Below the pieces are notes generated by a model. The model was not told the origin of the DNA, ran no database searches, and saw only the letters and a list, made by a program, of their open reading frames with translations. Made by a program: the position numbers and the translations under genes. This document shows, piece after piece, positions 30,295-42,392 of a DNA stretch of 64,000 nucleotides. This DNA is from [Pasteurella] mairii (lineage in GTDB: Bacteria > Pseudomonadota > Gammaproteobacteria > Enterobacterales > Pasteurellaceae): positions 1,383,605-1,447,604 of the forward strand of contig UGSS01000002.1 of NCBI GenBank assembly GCA_900454475.1, written 5' to 3'. The number at the start of each line of letters is the position of its first letter. Position 1 is the stretch's first letter.

Positions 30295-31848
30295 TTATAA
30301 TGCCTGTTTATACGCTTTATCCGCTTGCTCAAAAGTGTCTTGAATCGCCTGGCTTGGTGCGACAGATAACAAGGATACCACCAAGATCGCAAAGCTGGCT
30401 AAAACAAATCCGGGGATCATTTCATAAATATTGTACCAATCATTCTGGCTAATCGTTTCTCCCGCACCAGCCCACAACAGAACATTTGCCACTACACTTT
30501 TCCAAGCAAACACAGTAATCGCACCGGTTAACATCCCCGCCATTGCCGCAGAAGCAGTCATACGTTTCCAAAATAAGGAAAATAACACCACCGGACCAAA
30601 GGCACAACCAAATCCAGCCCAAGCAAATTGTACCAACACCAACACTTTACTGTTTTCATCTTGCGCTATCCAAATGGCAATGGCGGCAATTAACAACACC
30701 ATTGCGCGCCCAAGCCAAACCAATTCTTTTTCGCCGGCTTTCGGGCGAATAAAACCCTTGTAAAAATCTTCGGTAATAGCGCTGGAGGAAATCAATAATT
30801 GGCAACTTAAGGTACTCATCACCGCCGCTAAAATTGCCGATAATAAAATTCCTGCAATCCATGGGTTAAACAATAATTGAGCTAATTCGATAAACACTTG
30901 TTCAGGTTCATTGTTCACAATACTGGCAACGGAGGGATTGGCATAAAAATACGCAATACCAAAAAAGCCAATGCCCACCGCGCCGACTAAGCATAAAATC
31001 ATCCAAATGATACTAATACGTCGCGCTCGCGTTAAGGATTTCACACAATCCGCCGCCATAAAACGGGCGAGAATATGCGGTTGACCGAAATAACCCAACC
31101 CCCAAGCAGCAAGACTAAATAAACCCAGTATGGTGGTTCCGTTAAAAATATCAGTAAAATCTTTTTGCACCGCCATTTCCGCTTGCGCCAATACCTGTTG
31201 AAATTCCTCTGCGCCACCGATACTCAAAACCACATAAACCGGCGTTAAAATCAAAGCAAAAATCATCAAAGTCGCTTGAATGGTATCCGTCCAACTGACT
31301 GCTAAAAACCCGCCGATAAAGGTATAAGCAATGGTCGCTAAGGCGCCATACCAAAGGGCAACGGAATAATCAATATGGAAGAGATTTTGAAATAATTTTG
31401 CTCCTGCCACGACGCCGGATGCGCAATAAATGGTAAAAAAAACCAAAATAATGGTTGCAGAAACCATTTTAAGCAACGAGTGACTTGCACCAAAGCGATT
31501 ATGAAAATATTCCGGCAACGTCAATGCATTCTGATTAAATTCGGTATAAACCCGCAACCGTCCGGCAACAAACAACCAGTTCAGATATGCGCCGATAGTT
31601 AAACCGATAGCAATCCATCCCTCCACCAGCCCAGAAAGGTAAATGGCACCGGGCAATCCCATTAATAACCACCCTGACATATCCGACGCACCGGCAGACA
31701 TTGCAGTAACAAAGCTACCAAGACGACGTCCACCTAAAATATAATCTGATAAATTGTTGGTATAATAATAAGCTAACACGCCAATCAACAACATTCCGAA
31801 AATATAGACAGTAAACGTAACCATTGTTGGATCAAATCCAAACATCAT
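30295..31848 (-). CDS. putP: Sodium/proline symporter
   Basis: Inner-membrane Na+/proline importer of the SSS family, about 13 helices, 517 aa. Conserved stretches match Put[24 protein letters not shown] (residues about 40-62), [18 protein letters not shown] and [17 protein letters not shown]. Two ATGs lie in tandem (31848 and 31845); the second is better spaced from the GAGG site. No proline dehydrogenase gene is nearby, so the proline may serve for biosynthesis or osmoprotection. It is divergent from rng and closely followed by cmoB. Confidence 0.95.
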   Translation of the reverse strand: MMFGFDPTMVTFTVYIFGMLLIGVLAYYYTNNLSDYILGGRRLGSFVTAMSAGASDMSGWLLMGLPGAIYLSGLVEGWIAIGLTIGAYLNWLFVAGRLRVYTEFNQNALTLPEYFHNRFGASHSLLKMVSATIILVFFTIYCASGVVAGAKLFQNLFHIDYSVALWYGALATIAYTFIGGFLAVSWTDTIQATLMIFALILTPVYVVLSIGGAEEFQQVLAQAEMAVQKDFTDIFNGTTILGLFSLAAWGLGYFGQPHILARFMAADCVKSLTRARRISIIWMILCLVGAVGIGFFGIAYFYANPSVASIVNNEPEQVFIELAQLLFNPWIAGILLSAILAAVMSTLSCQLLISSSAITEDFYKGFIRPKAGEKELVWLGRAMVLLIAAIAIWIAQDENSKVLVLVQFAWAGFGCAFGPVVLFSLFWKRMTASAAMAGMLTGAITVFAWKSVVANVLLWAGAGETISQNDWYNIYEMIPGFVLASFAILVVSLLSVAPSQAIQDTFEQADKAYKQAL

Positions 31849-31972
31849 GACCTCACACTATGATTTATCGTACGAAAATTTGAGAAAGGTCACATTTTAC
31901 CTTATTTGCCTCTATTATTCTATTTTCCTTTTCGTTAGACTAAAGCAAAACAAAATTAAGGATATTCTTATT

Positions 31973-33448
31973 ATGGAATCTGTTGAATTATTGGTGAACG
32001 TCACGCCAAATGAAACTCGGATCGCGCTTGTCGATACCGGCATATTAAAAGAAGTACATATTGAACGTCAGGCAAAACGTGGTATTGTCGGTAATATTTA
32101 TAAAGGTCGCGTCACGCGCGTATTACCCGGAATGCAATCCGCATTCGTTGATATTGGCTTGGAAAAAGCCGCCTTTTTACACGCCTCGGACATTGTTTCA
32201 CACACCGAATGCGTAGACGAAAACGAGAAAAAACAATTTATCGTCAAAGATATTGCCGAATTAGTCCGCGAAGGACAGGATATTGTAGCACAAGTGGTTA
32301 AAGATCCCCTTGGCACCAAAGGCGCCCGTCTCACCACAGACATCACGCTCCCCTCCCGCTATTTAGTCTTTATGCCAGAAAACAGCCACGTCGGTGTATC
32401 GCAACGCATTGAAAGCGAAGAAGAACGCGCCCGTCTAAAAGCATTAGTTGAACCTTTTTGTGATGAGTTAGGCGGGTTTATCATCCGTACCGCTTCAGAG
32501 GGCGCCACCGAAGAAGAATTACGCCAAGATGCGGAATTTTTAAAACGCCTATGGCGCAAAGTCCTCGAACGCCGCAATAAATATCCGACACGTTCCATGT
32601 TATATGGTGAGCTGGCGCTCACGCAACGCATTTTAAGGGATTTTATCGGCGCTGGCTTAGAAAAAATCCGGATCGACTCCAAATTATGTTTTGCCGAGGT
32701 CAAACAATTTACCGAAGAATTTATCCCAATGCTCACCGATAAACTGGTGTTATATTCCGGCAACCAACCGCTATTTGATCTTTATAGCGTCGAAACTGCC
32801 ATTCAAACCGCATTAAATAAACGGGTCAACCTAAAATCTGGCGGTTATTTAATTATTGAACAAACGGAAGCCATGACCACTATCGACATCAACACCGGCG
32901 CTTTTGTCGGTCATCGTACCTTAGCAGAAACTATTTTTAATACCAATATAGAAGCCACCAAGGCTATCGCGCAACAATTACAGCTCCGCAACCTCGGTGG
33001 AATTATCATTATTGATTTTATTGATATGCAAAGCGACGAACACCGCAACCGCGTACTGGAAGCCTTGCAACAAGCCTTGTCCAAAGATCGTGTCAAAACC
33101 AATGTCAATGGGTTTACTCAATTAGGTCTAGTCGAAATGACCCGCAAACGCACACGCGAAAGTTTGGAGCATATCCTCTGTGGCGACTGCCCATCTTGCA
33201 ACGGGCGCGGACGCGTGAAAACGGTGGAAACCATCTGCTATGAAATCATGCGTGAAATTATCCGTGTTCATCACCTATTTTCCAGCGAACAATTTGTGGT
33301 TTACGCGTCACACGAAGTCGCCGATTATTTAATTAACGAAGAAAGCCACGGACTTGTCGCCGAACTGGAAGTTTTTATCGGCAAACAAATCCAAATCAAA
33401 ACTGAAGCCTACTACCACCAAGAACAATTTGATGTGGTAGTAATGTAA
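31973..33448 (+). CDS. rng: Ribonuclease G
   Basis: Single-strand endoribonuclease for 16S rRNA 5'-end maturation and mRNA decay. I start it at ATG 31973 (MESVELLVNVTPNETR), matching the E. coli N-terminus and preceded by AAGGA; the longer in-frame extension reaching back to 31847 has no homology. The S1 domain occupies about residues 35-125 (GNIYKGRVTRVLPGMQSAFVDIG). The catalytic region shows MTTIDINTGAFVG and IIIIDFIDM. The zinc-link cysteines are CGDCPSCNGRG near residue 405. At 491 aa it lacks the long C-terminal scaffold of RNase E. Confidence 0.96.
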   Translation: MESVELLVNVTPNETRIALVDTGILKEVHIERQAKRGIVGNIYKGRVTRVLPGMQSAFVDIGLEKAAFLHASDIVSHTECVDENEKKQFIVKDIAELVREGQDIVAQVVKDPLGTKGARLTTDITLPSRYLVFMPENSHVGVSQRIESEEERARLKALVEPFCDELGGFIIRTASEGATEEELRQDAEFLKRLWRKVLERRNKYPTRSMLYGELALTQRILRDFIGAGLEKIRIDSKLCFAEVKQFTEEFIPMLTDKLVLYSGNQPLFDLYSVETAIQTALNKRVNLKSGGYLIIEQTEAMTTIDINTGAFVGHRTLAETIFNTNIEATKAIAQQLQLRNLGGIIIIDFIDMQSDEHRNRVLEALQQALSKDRVKTNVNGFTQLGLVEMTRKRTRESLEHILCGDCPSCNGRGRVKTVETICYEIMREIIRVHHLFSSEQFVVYASHEVADYLINEESHGLVAELEVFIGKQIQIKTEAYYHQEQFDVVVM

Positions 33449-33764
33449 TCCGTACTGCCGGCACGAGCAGCCCACTCGTGCCTTTTCATTTTCTTTCCCA
33501 AAAACCACCGCACTTTTCATTTCCCCGTTTTCACCGCCGAAGCGAGTTACCATTTCTAGGAAAATTTGTCCTGTTTGAGCTTGCAACGCAAGCGAGTTTC
33601 AAATTTTCCGTCAAAGAAATGGTAACCAAGCGCAGGGAAAAGGTGAAATCGGGTTGCTTTTCTTTTGGTCACTTTTCATTACTCGCTACGTGCCGCCGGC
33701 AAAGCCGACGTTCAAAACCTAAAGGTTTTGTGGCAAAGCAAAGAAAAGTGACAGATATTTAACC
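33449..33764. repeat. Structured repeat element filling the rng-serS gap
   Basis: This 316-bp gap contains, after a terminator, a large nested inverted repeat: CCCGTTTTCACC (33524-33535) with GGTGAAATCGGG (33642-33653), GTTACCATTTCT (33546-33557) with AGAAATGGTAAC (33615-33626), GGAAAATTTG (33559-33568) with CAAATTTTCC (33600-33609), and GCTTGC/GCAAGC at the tip. A second structure joins GTCACTTTTC (33668-33677) to GAAAAGTGAC (33743-33752), enclosing CAAAACCT/AGGTTTTG. It resembles an intergenic repeat family rather than coding sequence. No protein gene is supported here. Confidence 0.75.
33460..33487 (+). terminator. Terminator of rng
   Basis: GGCACGAG (33460-33467), loop CAGCCCA, CTCGTGCC (33475-33482), then TTTTC. 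A strong GC-rich stem 11 bases after the rng stop. Confidence 0.85.
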
Positions 33765-35063
<1,299 letters not shown>

Positions 35064-35131
35064 TTATTTTATTGCTTAAATTTGAAATAATTACTCTTAT
35101 TTTAGATCGGATTAAAAAAATAAACCAGTTA

Positions 35132-36478
35132 CTACCGCACTTTATAACGAATATTCGTACTTTGCCGATCAAATTCTTTTAAGCGCGCTAATTTTTGCGC
35201 AATTTGAATTTCCATCCCTCGATCAGTCGGAAAATAAAACTGCGTATCTTTCAACTGCGGAGGAAAATAATTTTCACCGGCGGCATAAGCATTCGGTTCA
35301 TCATGAGCATAGCGGTATTCCGCGCCATAGCCCAAATTTTTCATCAACTGCGTCGGTGCATTACGTAAATGTTCCGGCACGTCAAAATCCGGACTTTCCG
35401 CCGCCAATTTTTTCGCCGCATTAAACGCCCGATAAACTGCATTGCTTTTCGGCGCCACTGCCAAATACACAATCGCCTGCGCAATAGCGCGCTCCCCTTC
35501 TGCCGCGCCGACACGAGTAAAACAATCCCACGCTGCCAACGCCACTTGCATTGCTCGTGGATCCGCATTACCCACATCTTCCGAAGCAATCGCCAATAAA
35601 CGTCTTGCCACATAAAGCGGATCGCCACCGGCTGTGATAATTCGTGCATACCAATACAATGCCGCATCCGGCGCTGAACCACGTACGGATTTGTGCAACG
35701 CGGAAATCAAATCATAATAACGATCACCTTGTTTATCAAAACGCGCTTGTCGTTCGCCCAACACTTCGGTTAACAAAGTGCGGTCTAATTTTTTCCCGTT
35801 TTCATCTTCCTCTGCCATATCCGCCATCAACTCAAGGCAATTTAACGCCAAACGAGCATCACCATGTACATATTCGGCTAACAACGCGAATAAATTCGGC
35901 TCAACAACTAACCGCTCTTTGCCTAAACCGCGCTCTTCATCCTCAATCGCCTGTTGCAACACTTGCTCAATTTCCGACGAGTTCAGCGACTTTAAAATAT
36001 ACACCCGTGCACGGGAAAGCAACGCGCTGTTCAATTCAAAAGAGGGATTTTCCGTGGTCGCGCCAATAAAAATAATGGTTCCCTCTTCAATATGCGGCAA
36101 AAAAGCATCCTGCTGGCTTTTGTTAAACCGATGCACTTCATCTACAAATAACACCGTACGTCGATCGGCTAGACGATTTTGTTTTGCTTTATCAATGGCT
36201 TCGCGAATTTCTTTAATCCCGCCGGTCACTGCAGAAATACGCTCCACATCCGCATTAATGCGCTGCGCGATAATTTCAGCAAGCGTGGTTTTCCCCGTCC
36301 CCGGCGGTCCCCAAAAAATCATCGAATGAATATGTCCGGCTTCAATAGCTTTGCGCAGCGGTTTGCCCGCGCCAATTAAATGGGTTTGCCCGCAATATTG
36401 CGCCAAGGTGGTTGGTCGCATTCTAGCAGCTAAAGGACGAAAATCATTTTCAGCGAAATCAAAACTTAGATTAGCCAT
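35132..36478 (-). CDS. rarA: Replication-associated recombination protein RarA (MgsA)
   Basis: AAA+ ATPase related to clamp-loader subunits, acting at stalled replication forks. Residues 50-75 hold Walker A ([16 protein letters not shown]), and [22 protein letters not shown] is the Walker B region. The C-terminal tetramerisation domain includes [16 protein letters not shown] and [13 protein letters not shown]. At 448 aa it has normal length. Several long open frames on the opposite strand are by-products of its codon use. Confidence 0.96.
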   Translation of the reverse strand: MANLSFDFAENDFRPLAARMRPTTLAQYCGQTHLIGAGKPLRKAIEAGHIHSMIFWGPPGTGKTTLAEIIAQRINADVERISAVTGGIKEIREAIDKAKQNRLADRRTVLFVDEVHRFNKSQQDAFLPHIEEGTIIFIGATTENPSFELNSALLSRARVYILKSLNSSEIEQVLQQAIEDEERGLGKERLVVEPNLFALLAEYVHGDARLALNCLELMADMAEEDENGKKLDRTLLTEVLGERQARFDKQGDRYYDLISALHKSVRGSAPDAALYWYARIITAGGDPLYVARRLLAIASEDVGNADPRAMQVALAAWDCFTRVGAAEGERAIAQAIVYLAVAPKSNAVYRAFNAAKKLAAESPDFDVPEHLRNAPTQLMKNLGYGAEYRYAHDEPNAYAAGENYFPPQLKDTQFYFPTDRGMEIQIAQKLARLKEFDRQSTNIRYKVR

Positions 36479-36540
36479 AACAAAGATCTCATGAGTTGGT
36501 CAATGAAAAATCAATAAATTACATCTTGATAAATATAAAA

Positions 36541-36560
36541 AGGTGCGTAAAAACGCACCT
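36541..36560 (-). terminator. Terminator after lolA
   Basis: AGGTGCGT, loop AAAA, ACGCACCT form a perfect 8-bp stem. Read on the minus strand it follows the lolA stop by about 20 bases and runs into TTTTTATATTT. Confidence 0.82.
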
Positions 36561-36580
36561 ATCATAGCATAATTTACTGT

Positions 36581-37198
36581 TTATTTTTTGCGTTGGTCAT
36601 CCAACTCGGCACCTTTCGGCACGCTAAATTTAAACAAGCTGTCGGCAAGTGCTTGATTGGTAATATTGCGCAATTGATATAAATTCGCTTGTCCATCACG
36701 CTCAACCGTGCTGAAATTTTTCAACACACCGTCGGCATCCACGCGAATATTAAATTGTTTAATCGCACTTTTTTTGTCTTTCGGTGTTAAGGTAAAACTA
36801 TCCGCTTGTTGTTCCACGCTATATTGTTGCCAATGAGATTTATCGTTACTGGTCAACAACACAAATGGCGTATTATTTATCGCATCTTTCACCCAATTAG
36901 CGGTCACTTGTTCCACAAAAGGATCATAGAACCACAGCGTTTTTCCATCGGAAATAATCTGGGTTTCTTGTGGCGTTTTATTCTCCATACGGAATAAATT
37001 TGGGCGTTTAATCTGGATTTTTCCCGAACCCTGTTGCACGTCTTTGCCCTTCGGATCGCTAACTTTTTGCGTATAATCCGCGCTCAAGGTATCCACTTTA
37101 TTTAAGCGCGCCTGCAATTCTTCCGCCGCGCCCGCCCAAGCCAAGCTACTCATAGAGGCTAATAAAAGTGCGGTCCATTTTACCGTTTTTTTCATCAT
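36581..37198 (-). CDS. lolA: Outer-membrane lipoprotein carrier protein LolA
   Basis: Periplasmic chaperone that ferries lipoproteins from the LolCDE complex to LolB. It is 205 aa with a signal peptide ending at AWA/GAAEEL (about residue 23). The mature part aligns with Lol[37 protein letters not shown] and [12 protein letters not shown]. It starts 15 bases after the ftsK stop, so the pair is probably one transcript, as in E. coli. Confidence 0.95.
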   Translation of the reverse strand: MMKKTVKWTALLLASMSSLAWAGAAEELQARLNKVDTLSADYTQKVSDPKGKDVQQGSGKIQIKRPNLFRMENKTPQETQIISDGKTLWFYDPFVEQVTANWVKDAINNTPFVLLTSNDKSHWQQYSVEQQADSFTLTPKDKKSAIKQFNIRVDADGVLKNFSTVERDGQANLYQLRNITNQALADSLFKFSVPKGAELDDQRKK

Positions 37199-37213
37199 TT
37201 ACGTTCCTTTCAG

Positions 37214-40096
37214 TTAATAGTCGGACTGTCTTGCTAAAATTTCGCGTTTACCGTTTTGCATCGGAGAAACAATACCTTGCTCCTCCATTTGATCCATAAT
37301 CCGTGCAGCGCGATTAAATCCGACTTTAAATTTACGTTGAATAGAGGAAACTGATGTGGTGCCAGTGGCAATCACAAATTCCATCACTTCATCAAATAAA
37401 TCATCTAAATCATCGCTGTCTGATGCACTGCGGGTATTCTCCTCCTCATCATCAGAACCCGCGAGAATATTTTCAATATAATTTGGCTTCCCTCTTGCCC
37501 TCCAATCATCCGCCACACGCGCTACTTCATCATCACTCATAAACGCCCCATGTACCCGAATCAAATCCGAAGATCCTTGCCCTGAATACAACATATCGCC
37601 ACGTCCAAGCAAGGCTTCCGCCCCGGTTTGATCCAAAATGGTACGCGAGTCAATTTTACTCGCCACGGTAAAGGCAATGCGGCTTGGGATATTCGCTTTA
37701 ATCAATCCCGTAATAACATCTACTGACGGACGTTGTGTCGCCAAAATCAAATGAATACCGATCGCACGCGCTTTTTGTGCCAAACGAGCAATCAACTCTT
37801 CAATTTGTTTACCGGCAACCATCATCAAATCAGCAAACTCATCCACGATAACCACAATATAACTTAATTTTTCCAATGGCGGCGGTAGGCTGTCCGTGGT
37901 ATCACCTGGGCGCCAAACCGGATTTGGAATTGGCATTCCCATCGCATTATATTCATCAATTTTGTCGTTGAAGCCCTCAATATTGCGCACCCGCAAAGCG
38001 GATAAAAGCTGATAACGACGCTCCATTTCATCCACGCACCAACGCAACGCGTTCGCTGCTTTTTTCATGTCGGTAACCACTTCGGTCAACAAATGCGGAA
38101 TGCCATTATAAATGGACAATTCCACCACTTTCGGGTCAATCATAATAAATTTGACTTCTTCCGGTTTAACGCGGAACAGCAAACTCAAAATCATGGTATT
38201 CACCCCAACGGATTTTCCCGAACCGGTAGAACCCGCCACCAATAAATGTGGCATTTTGGCTAAATCCACCACCACCGGTTTACCGCTAATATCTTTGCCT
38301 AACGCCATGGATAAGAGGGATTTCGATTGACGAAACTCATCACTATCTAACACATCACGCAAAGGCACGGTTTGGCGGCTCACATTCGGCGTTTCAATGC
38401 CGATATAAGGTTTGCCCGGAATCACTTCCGCCACACGAATGGATCGGAACATTAACGCTCGTGCTAAATCCGTATCAATACTGCTGACTTTAGAGGCTTT
38501 GACACCCGGTTGCAATTCAAGTTCATAACGGGTGACCACCGGACCAATTAACACATCTTTTACCGTGGCTTTAACGTTAAAGTTGCGCAATTGTTGTTCA
38601 ATTCGCTGCGAAGTTTGCTCAATTTCCTCACGGGTAATTTGTTGCGCTTGCGCCGGACGATATTCCAACAAATCCAACGTCGGTAGCGGTGTCGTCGGTT
38701 TTTCTATTATCATTGATTTTCGTTGCAACGCTGGATGAATTAAGGTTTCACTATAAGATTTATAAGGCATTGGCGAGGCATTTTCCAGCGTATGCGCCAC
38801 ATTCGTCGGTGCCAAAATCACATTAAGCGCATCTTCCGCATTTAAGGCTTTCGCACGTGATGCCAGTTCATCTAATCGTTGTTGTTCTTGCGCCGCAAAT
38901 TGGCGAGCTAATTCATTATGTAAGTCCGCCTCTGCTGGATCGTCCCCCCCCTCATCCGCTGCAAGTGCGGTCATTTTTGGTGCAGTTTGCGTATGCGTTG
39001 GAAGCGAAACTTTCGGCATGGATAAGCCATTATCCAAAACCGCTGCATGTTGTAGCCCAATGTCATTTTGAGCTGGCATTTCATTTTTAATGGAAAAATC
39101 TACCGCACTTTGCGACACTTCTGGCGCGCGCTCGCCCTGACTTAACTTCATCTTCGACGAAATGGTCACGTTCGGTAATTCCGTAGCAAGATCCATGGTA
39201 TAACCAAAACCGGCGCCCGATTTTTCCGTCGCACTCGAAACGTCTGACAGACCAACTCGCATTTCCTCAAGAGAGGCATTTGCCTTCACCTCTTGCGCAA
39301 CATCCGTCGTCACTGGCACTATTTCACGTTGACTGGTTACCGTTTGCGTCGGTGGCGGGGTTAATCCACGAATATTAATCAAATGCCCGACATCCACCAA
39401 TTTACCTTGTGTCACATTTTCGCTAACGTTGATAGTTGGCGCTTTTTGAATAATAATTTCCTCAATCGCTTCCGCTTCAGTGGACGCCTCTACCGGTACG
39501 TGATTTTGCGGCGCATTCGGCTCTTCATTTTTCATTGTCAACCAGGCATAAAAACGCATAAGTAACCGAATTAATGAGGCACCGGAGCAAAAAATAAACC
39601 CCACCACACTCAAAATAACGGCAAATAATAAAATACCAAATTTACCCAATAACGAAAAAAAACTGGCAATCAAACTGCCGCCAAGTACGCCGCCGGATAA
39701 ATAATAAGGTGTGTTAGAAAGCAATAGCGTTGACAAGGCAGTTAAGCCACACAGCAACAGCACAAAACCAAAAATACGCAAGGAAAAACGCGTCCAAGTT
39801 AAGCAATCAATGCGCTTGGTACGAATAAAATAAATCGGCGCAACAAATAGCACAAAAGGAATAATATTCCCCACATGACCAAACAAAGCAAAAAATAAAT
39901 CGATCACCCAAGCACCTAATTTACCCGCTTTATTCAAGGTGACCGGTTGTGATGAAGACACTGACCAAGAACTGTCAAACGGGTTATAACTTACCCAAGC
40001 GATAATTAAATAAAGCCCGAAAAGGGCGGTCAATCCGAGTAAAAATTCAATAACATATTGTTTAGGGGTAAAATGTTCGCTAATTTTTTTGATCAT
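37214..40096 (-). CDS. ftsK: DNA translocase FtsK
   Basis: Divisome-anchored motor that clears chromosome termini from the septum and activates XerCD. Four membrane helices lie in residues 1-185. A Pro/Thr/Glu-rich linker (about 190-480) is shorter than in E. coli, giving 960 aa instead of 1329. The RecA-like motor has Walker [13 protein letters not shown] and Walker [11 protein letters not shown]. The C-terminal gamma winged-helix ([20 protein letters not shown]), which reads KOPS and contacts XerD, is complete. It follows lrp by 12 bases. Confidence 0.97.
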   Translation of the reverse strand: MIKKISEHFTPKQYVIEFLLGLTALFGLYLIIAWVSYNPFDSSWSVSSSQPVTLNKAGKLGAWVIDLFFALFGHVGNIIPFVLFVAPIYFIRTKRIDCLTWTRFSLRIFGFVLLLCGLTALSTLLLSNTPYYLSGGVLGGSLIASFFSLLGKFGILLFAVILSVVGFIFCSGASLIRLLMRFYAWLTMKNEEPNAPQNHVPVEASTEAEAIEEIIIQKAPTINVSENVTQGKLVDVGHLINIRGLTPPPTQTVTSQREIVPVTTDVAQEVKANASLEEMRVGLSDVSSATEKSGAGFGYTMDLATELPNVTISSKMKLSQGERAPEVSQSAVDFSIKNEMPAQNDIGLQHAAVLDNGLSMPKVSLPTHTQTAPKMTALAADEGGDDPAEADLHNELARQFAAQEQQRLDELASRAKALNAEDALNVILAPTNVAHTLENASPMPYKSYSETLIHPALQRKSMIIEKPTTPLPTLDLLEYRPAQAQQITREEIEQTSQRIEQQLRNFNVKATVKDVLIGPVVTRYELELQPGVKASKVSSIDTDLARALMFRSIRVAEVIPGKPYIGIETPNVSRQTVPLRDVLDSDEFRQSKSLLSMALGKDISGKPVVVDLAKMPHLLVAGSTGSGKSVGVNTMILSLLFRVKPEEVKFIMIDPKVVELSIYNGIPHLLTEVVTDMKKAANALRWCVDEMERRYQLLSALRVRNIEGFNDKIDEYNAMGMPIPNPVWRPGDTTDSLPPPLEKLSYIVVIVDEFADLMMVAGKQIEELIARLAQKARAIGIHLILATQRPSVDVITGLIKANIPSRIAFTVASKIDSRTILDQTGAEALLGRGDMLYSGQGSSDLIRVHGAFMSDDEVARVADDWRARGKPNYIENILAGSDDEEENTRSASDSDDLDDLFDEVMEFVIATGTTSVSSIQRKFKVGFNRAARIMDQMEEQGIVSPMQNGKREILARQSDY

Positions 40097-40108
40097 TGTC
40101 CGTTAACA

Positions 40109-40585
40109 TTATTTGAGTTGTAAAAAATTGGTTTGTTTCACTTCTTCCATCACCACGTAGGTGCGAGTATCATTAACGCCCGGTAAGCGTAGCAACGTGG
40201 TGCCGAGTAATTTGCGGTATGCTGCCATATCTGCCACGCGGGTTTTTAATAAATAATCAAAATCGCCGGATACCAAATGACATTCTTGAATTTCATCTAA
40301 TTGTTGTACCGCCGCATTAAACTCCTCAAACACATCAGGCTTGCCACGTACCAACGTAATTTCCACAATCACCAGCAGCGGCGAGTCCAATAACTCGGGA
40401 TTAAGCAGCGCCCGATAGCCCATGATAACCCCTTGTTTCTCCAAACGTTTTACCCGTTCTAAACAAGGCGTTGGCGACAGCCCGACTTTTTTTGAAAGAT
40501 CAATATTGGAGATTTTCCCATTACGTTGTAATTCATTTAAAATTTTAATATCAATACTGTCTAATGACTTAAATTTTTTTTCCAT
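40109..40585 (-). CDS. lrp: Leucine-responsive regulatory protein Lrp
   Basis: Global feast/famine transcription regulator, 158 aa. The N-terminal winged helix-turn-helix reads ILNELQRNGKISNIDLSKKV then GLSPTPCLERVKRLEKQG. The C-terminal RAM domain binds leucine and includes LVIVEITL, ECHLVSGDFDYLLKTRV and LPGVNDTRTYVVMEEVKQ. It is nearly identical to E. coli Lrp, so paralogous AsnC types can be excluded. In E. coli lrp and ftsK are separately transcribed; here only 12 bases lie between them. Confidence 0.96.
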   Translation of the reverse strand: MEKKFKSLDSIDIKILNELQRNGKISNIDLSKKVGLSPTPCLERVKRLEKQGVIMGYRALLNPELLDSPLLVIVEITLVRGKPDVFEEFNAAVQQLDEIQECHLVSGDFDYLLKTRVADMAAYRKLLGTTLLRLPGVNDTRTYVVMEEVKQTNFLQLK

Positions 40586-40660
40586 TGGTCATCCCCACCT
40601 GTAGAATTAAGCAAAATAGCTTTTAATTCTACACTATTTATTTTAAATTGTGGGGCTATT

Positions 40661-41668
40661 TTAACGACGTTCGCGCCGATTTTCTTCCGTTTCTGGTTCT
40701 AAATCCAATTTTGCCATCAATACCTGATCGCCATCCTCTTCTGGATTTTCCGTCACCAATAATTTATCACCGTAAAAAATCGAATTAGCCCCCGCCATAA
40801 AACACATGGCTTGCATTTCTTCCGACATTCCTTGACGACCGGCAGATAAACGTACGTAGCTTTTCGGCATCACAATTCGCGCCACTGCAATGGTGCGCAC
40901 AAATTCGGTCCAATCCAATGGTGTGGCATCTTCCAACGCTGTACCTTCCACTTTCACCAATTGATTAATCGGTACCGATTCCGGTTGCGGATCTAAATTA
41001 GCAAGACTTGCGATCAAACCGGCACGTTCTTTGCGGGTTTCATTCATGCCAACAATCCCGCCGCAACATACTTTTAATCCCGCTTTGCGTACTTTTCCTA
41101 AGGTATTAATTCGGTCGTCAAACCGACGAGTACCGATAATTTTCTCGTAATGTTCTGGCGCGGTATCCAAGTTATGATTGTAATAATCTAAGCCTGCTTC
41201 TTTTAATTCTTCCGCCATCCCATCTTGCAACAGCCCAAATGTCCCGCAAGTTTCCAAGCCTAAGGCTTTCACTGCTTTAATAATTTCCGTCACTTTTTCC
41301 ATGTCTTTCGGCTTTGGACCGCGCCACGCCGCCCCCATACAAAAACGTCCCGCGCCGCGCGCTTTGGCGATCTTGGCTTTGGCAACAATCTCATCAATCT
41401 CTAATAACGCTTGTTTTGCCACGCCAGTGTTATAACGCGCCGACTGTGGACAATAACCGCAATCTTCCGGACAACCGCCGGTTTTAATCGACAACAAAGT
41501 AGAAAGTTGGATCGCTTGTGGATTAAAATGCTCGCGGTGAACCTGTGCCGCCCGATAAACTAACTCTAAAAATGGCGTTTCAAATAACGCCTCCACTTTA
41601 CACACTGACCAATATTCCAAGGTTGGATGTGGTGTCAGTGAAGGGATTTGAATCGTATTAGTTGTCAT
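40661..41668 (-). CDS. bioB: Biotin synthase
   Basis: Radical-SAM enzyme inserting sulfur into dethiobiotin, the last step of biotin synthesis. The CxxxCxxC cluster motif appears as [13 protein letters not shown] at about residue 57. [21 protein letters not shown] and the [2Fe-2S] ligands further on are family marks. Length is 335 aa. No other bio gene is in this window, so it is separate from a bioADFC cluster, if one exists. Confidence 0.97.
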   Translation of the reverse strand: MTTNTIQIPSLTPHPTLEYWSVCKVEALFETPFLELVYRAAQVHREHFNPQAIQLSTLLSIKTGGCPEDCGYCPQSARYNTGVAKQALLEIDEIVAKAKIAKARGAGRFCMGAAWRGPKPKDMEKVTEIIKAVKALGLETCGTFGLLQDGMAEELKEAGLDYYNHNLDTAPEHYEKIIGTRRFDDRINTLGKVRKAGLKVCCGGIVGMNETRKERAGLIASLANLDPQPESVPINQLVKVEGTALEDATPLDWTEFVRTIAVARIVMPKSYVRLSAGRQGMSEEMQAMCFMAGANSIFYGDKLLVTENPEEDGDQVLMAKLDLEPETEENRRERR

Positions 41669-41755
41669 ACATTTTCCTTATATTATCATTGTTTGAAAGA
41701 TAAGAGGGATCATTAACTCACCTAAAATCGCCGCATTATCTTTGCATAAAACCAA

Positions 41756-42385
41756 TTAATCACAGATTTGACCATTTTCAATGTGAATCATGCGATCAAT
41801 TTTATCTTTTACTTCATTCGGTTGATGCGTCACAATTAACAGGGTCAATTTTTTCTCGGCACACAATGGCTCCAGTAACGTCAACATTTCCGCGCGTAAT
41901 TCGATATCCAGCGCCGAAAAAGGCTCATCTAATAGCAAAATCGGTTTATCGCGCAATAAGCATCTCGCCAATGCCACCCGTTGTTTTTGCCCGCCGGATA
42001 AAGCGGTCGGTACACGCGATAAAAATGGCTGTAAACCGACCGCACTTGCCGCCCGTTCCACGCGCGCGCGTTCCTCATCTGACAAGGCAAGAGAGGGTTT
42101 TATGCCAAGGGCGATATTTTGCCAAACCGTCAGATGCGTAAACACATTATTTTCTTGAAACAAAATGGAAACTGGGCGCTCAAAAGGCTCGCTGCGCGTA
42201 TGATTTTCGCCATTTAACCAAATTTCGCCCCGATCGGCAAACTCAAAGCCGGCAATTAAATTTAACAGCGTACTTTTTCCCGCCCCACTGCTGCCGACAA
42301 TCGCCACTTTTTCTTGCGCAGCCACCTGCAAATTAAAATACATCGGCATCGTCGGATAATCAAAATGTGCGTTTATTTTTATCAT
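41756..42385 (-). CDS. thiQ: Thiamine ABC transporter ATP-binding protein ThiQ
   Basis: Cytoplasmic ATPase of the thiamine/TPP importer. It is 209 aa with Walker [17 protein letters not shown], the ABC signature [15 protein letters not shown] and Walker [13 protein letters not shown], plus HQPNEV as the switch region. Its small size without an extra C-terminal domain fits ThiQ. It begins 7 bases after the thiP stop and ends the six-gene TPP-riboswitch operon. Confidence 0.93.
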   Translation of the reverse strand: MIKINAHFDYPTMPMYFNLQVAAQEKVAIVGSSGAGKSTLLNLIAGFEFADRGEIWLNGENHTRSEPFERPVSILFQENNVFTHLTVWQNIALGIKPSLALSDEERARVERAASAVGLQPFLSRVPTALSGGQKQRVALARCLLRDKPILLLDEPFSALDIELRAEMLTLLEPLCAEKKLTLLIVTHQPNEVKDKIDRMIHIENGQICD

Positions 42386-42392
42386 AGAATTC

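Noticed and set aside
31847-31972. Extra N-terminal 42 codons on rng
   Set aside because: Homology to RNase G begins at ATG 31973 with a good ribosome site; the upstream part overlaps the putP start region.
33478-33762. 94-codon frame in the rng-serS gap
   Set aside because: It is a translation of the inverted repeat element, basic and Phe-rich, with no plausible start signal.
35778-36329. 183-codon frame antisense to rarA
   Set aside because: Fully covered by the conserved AAA+ gene; no ribosome site or homology.
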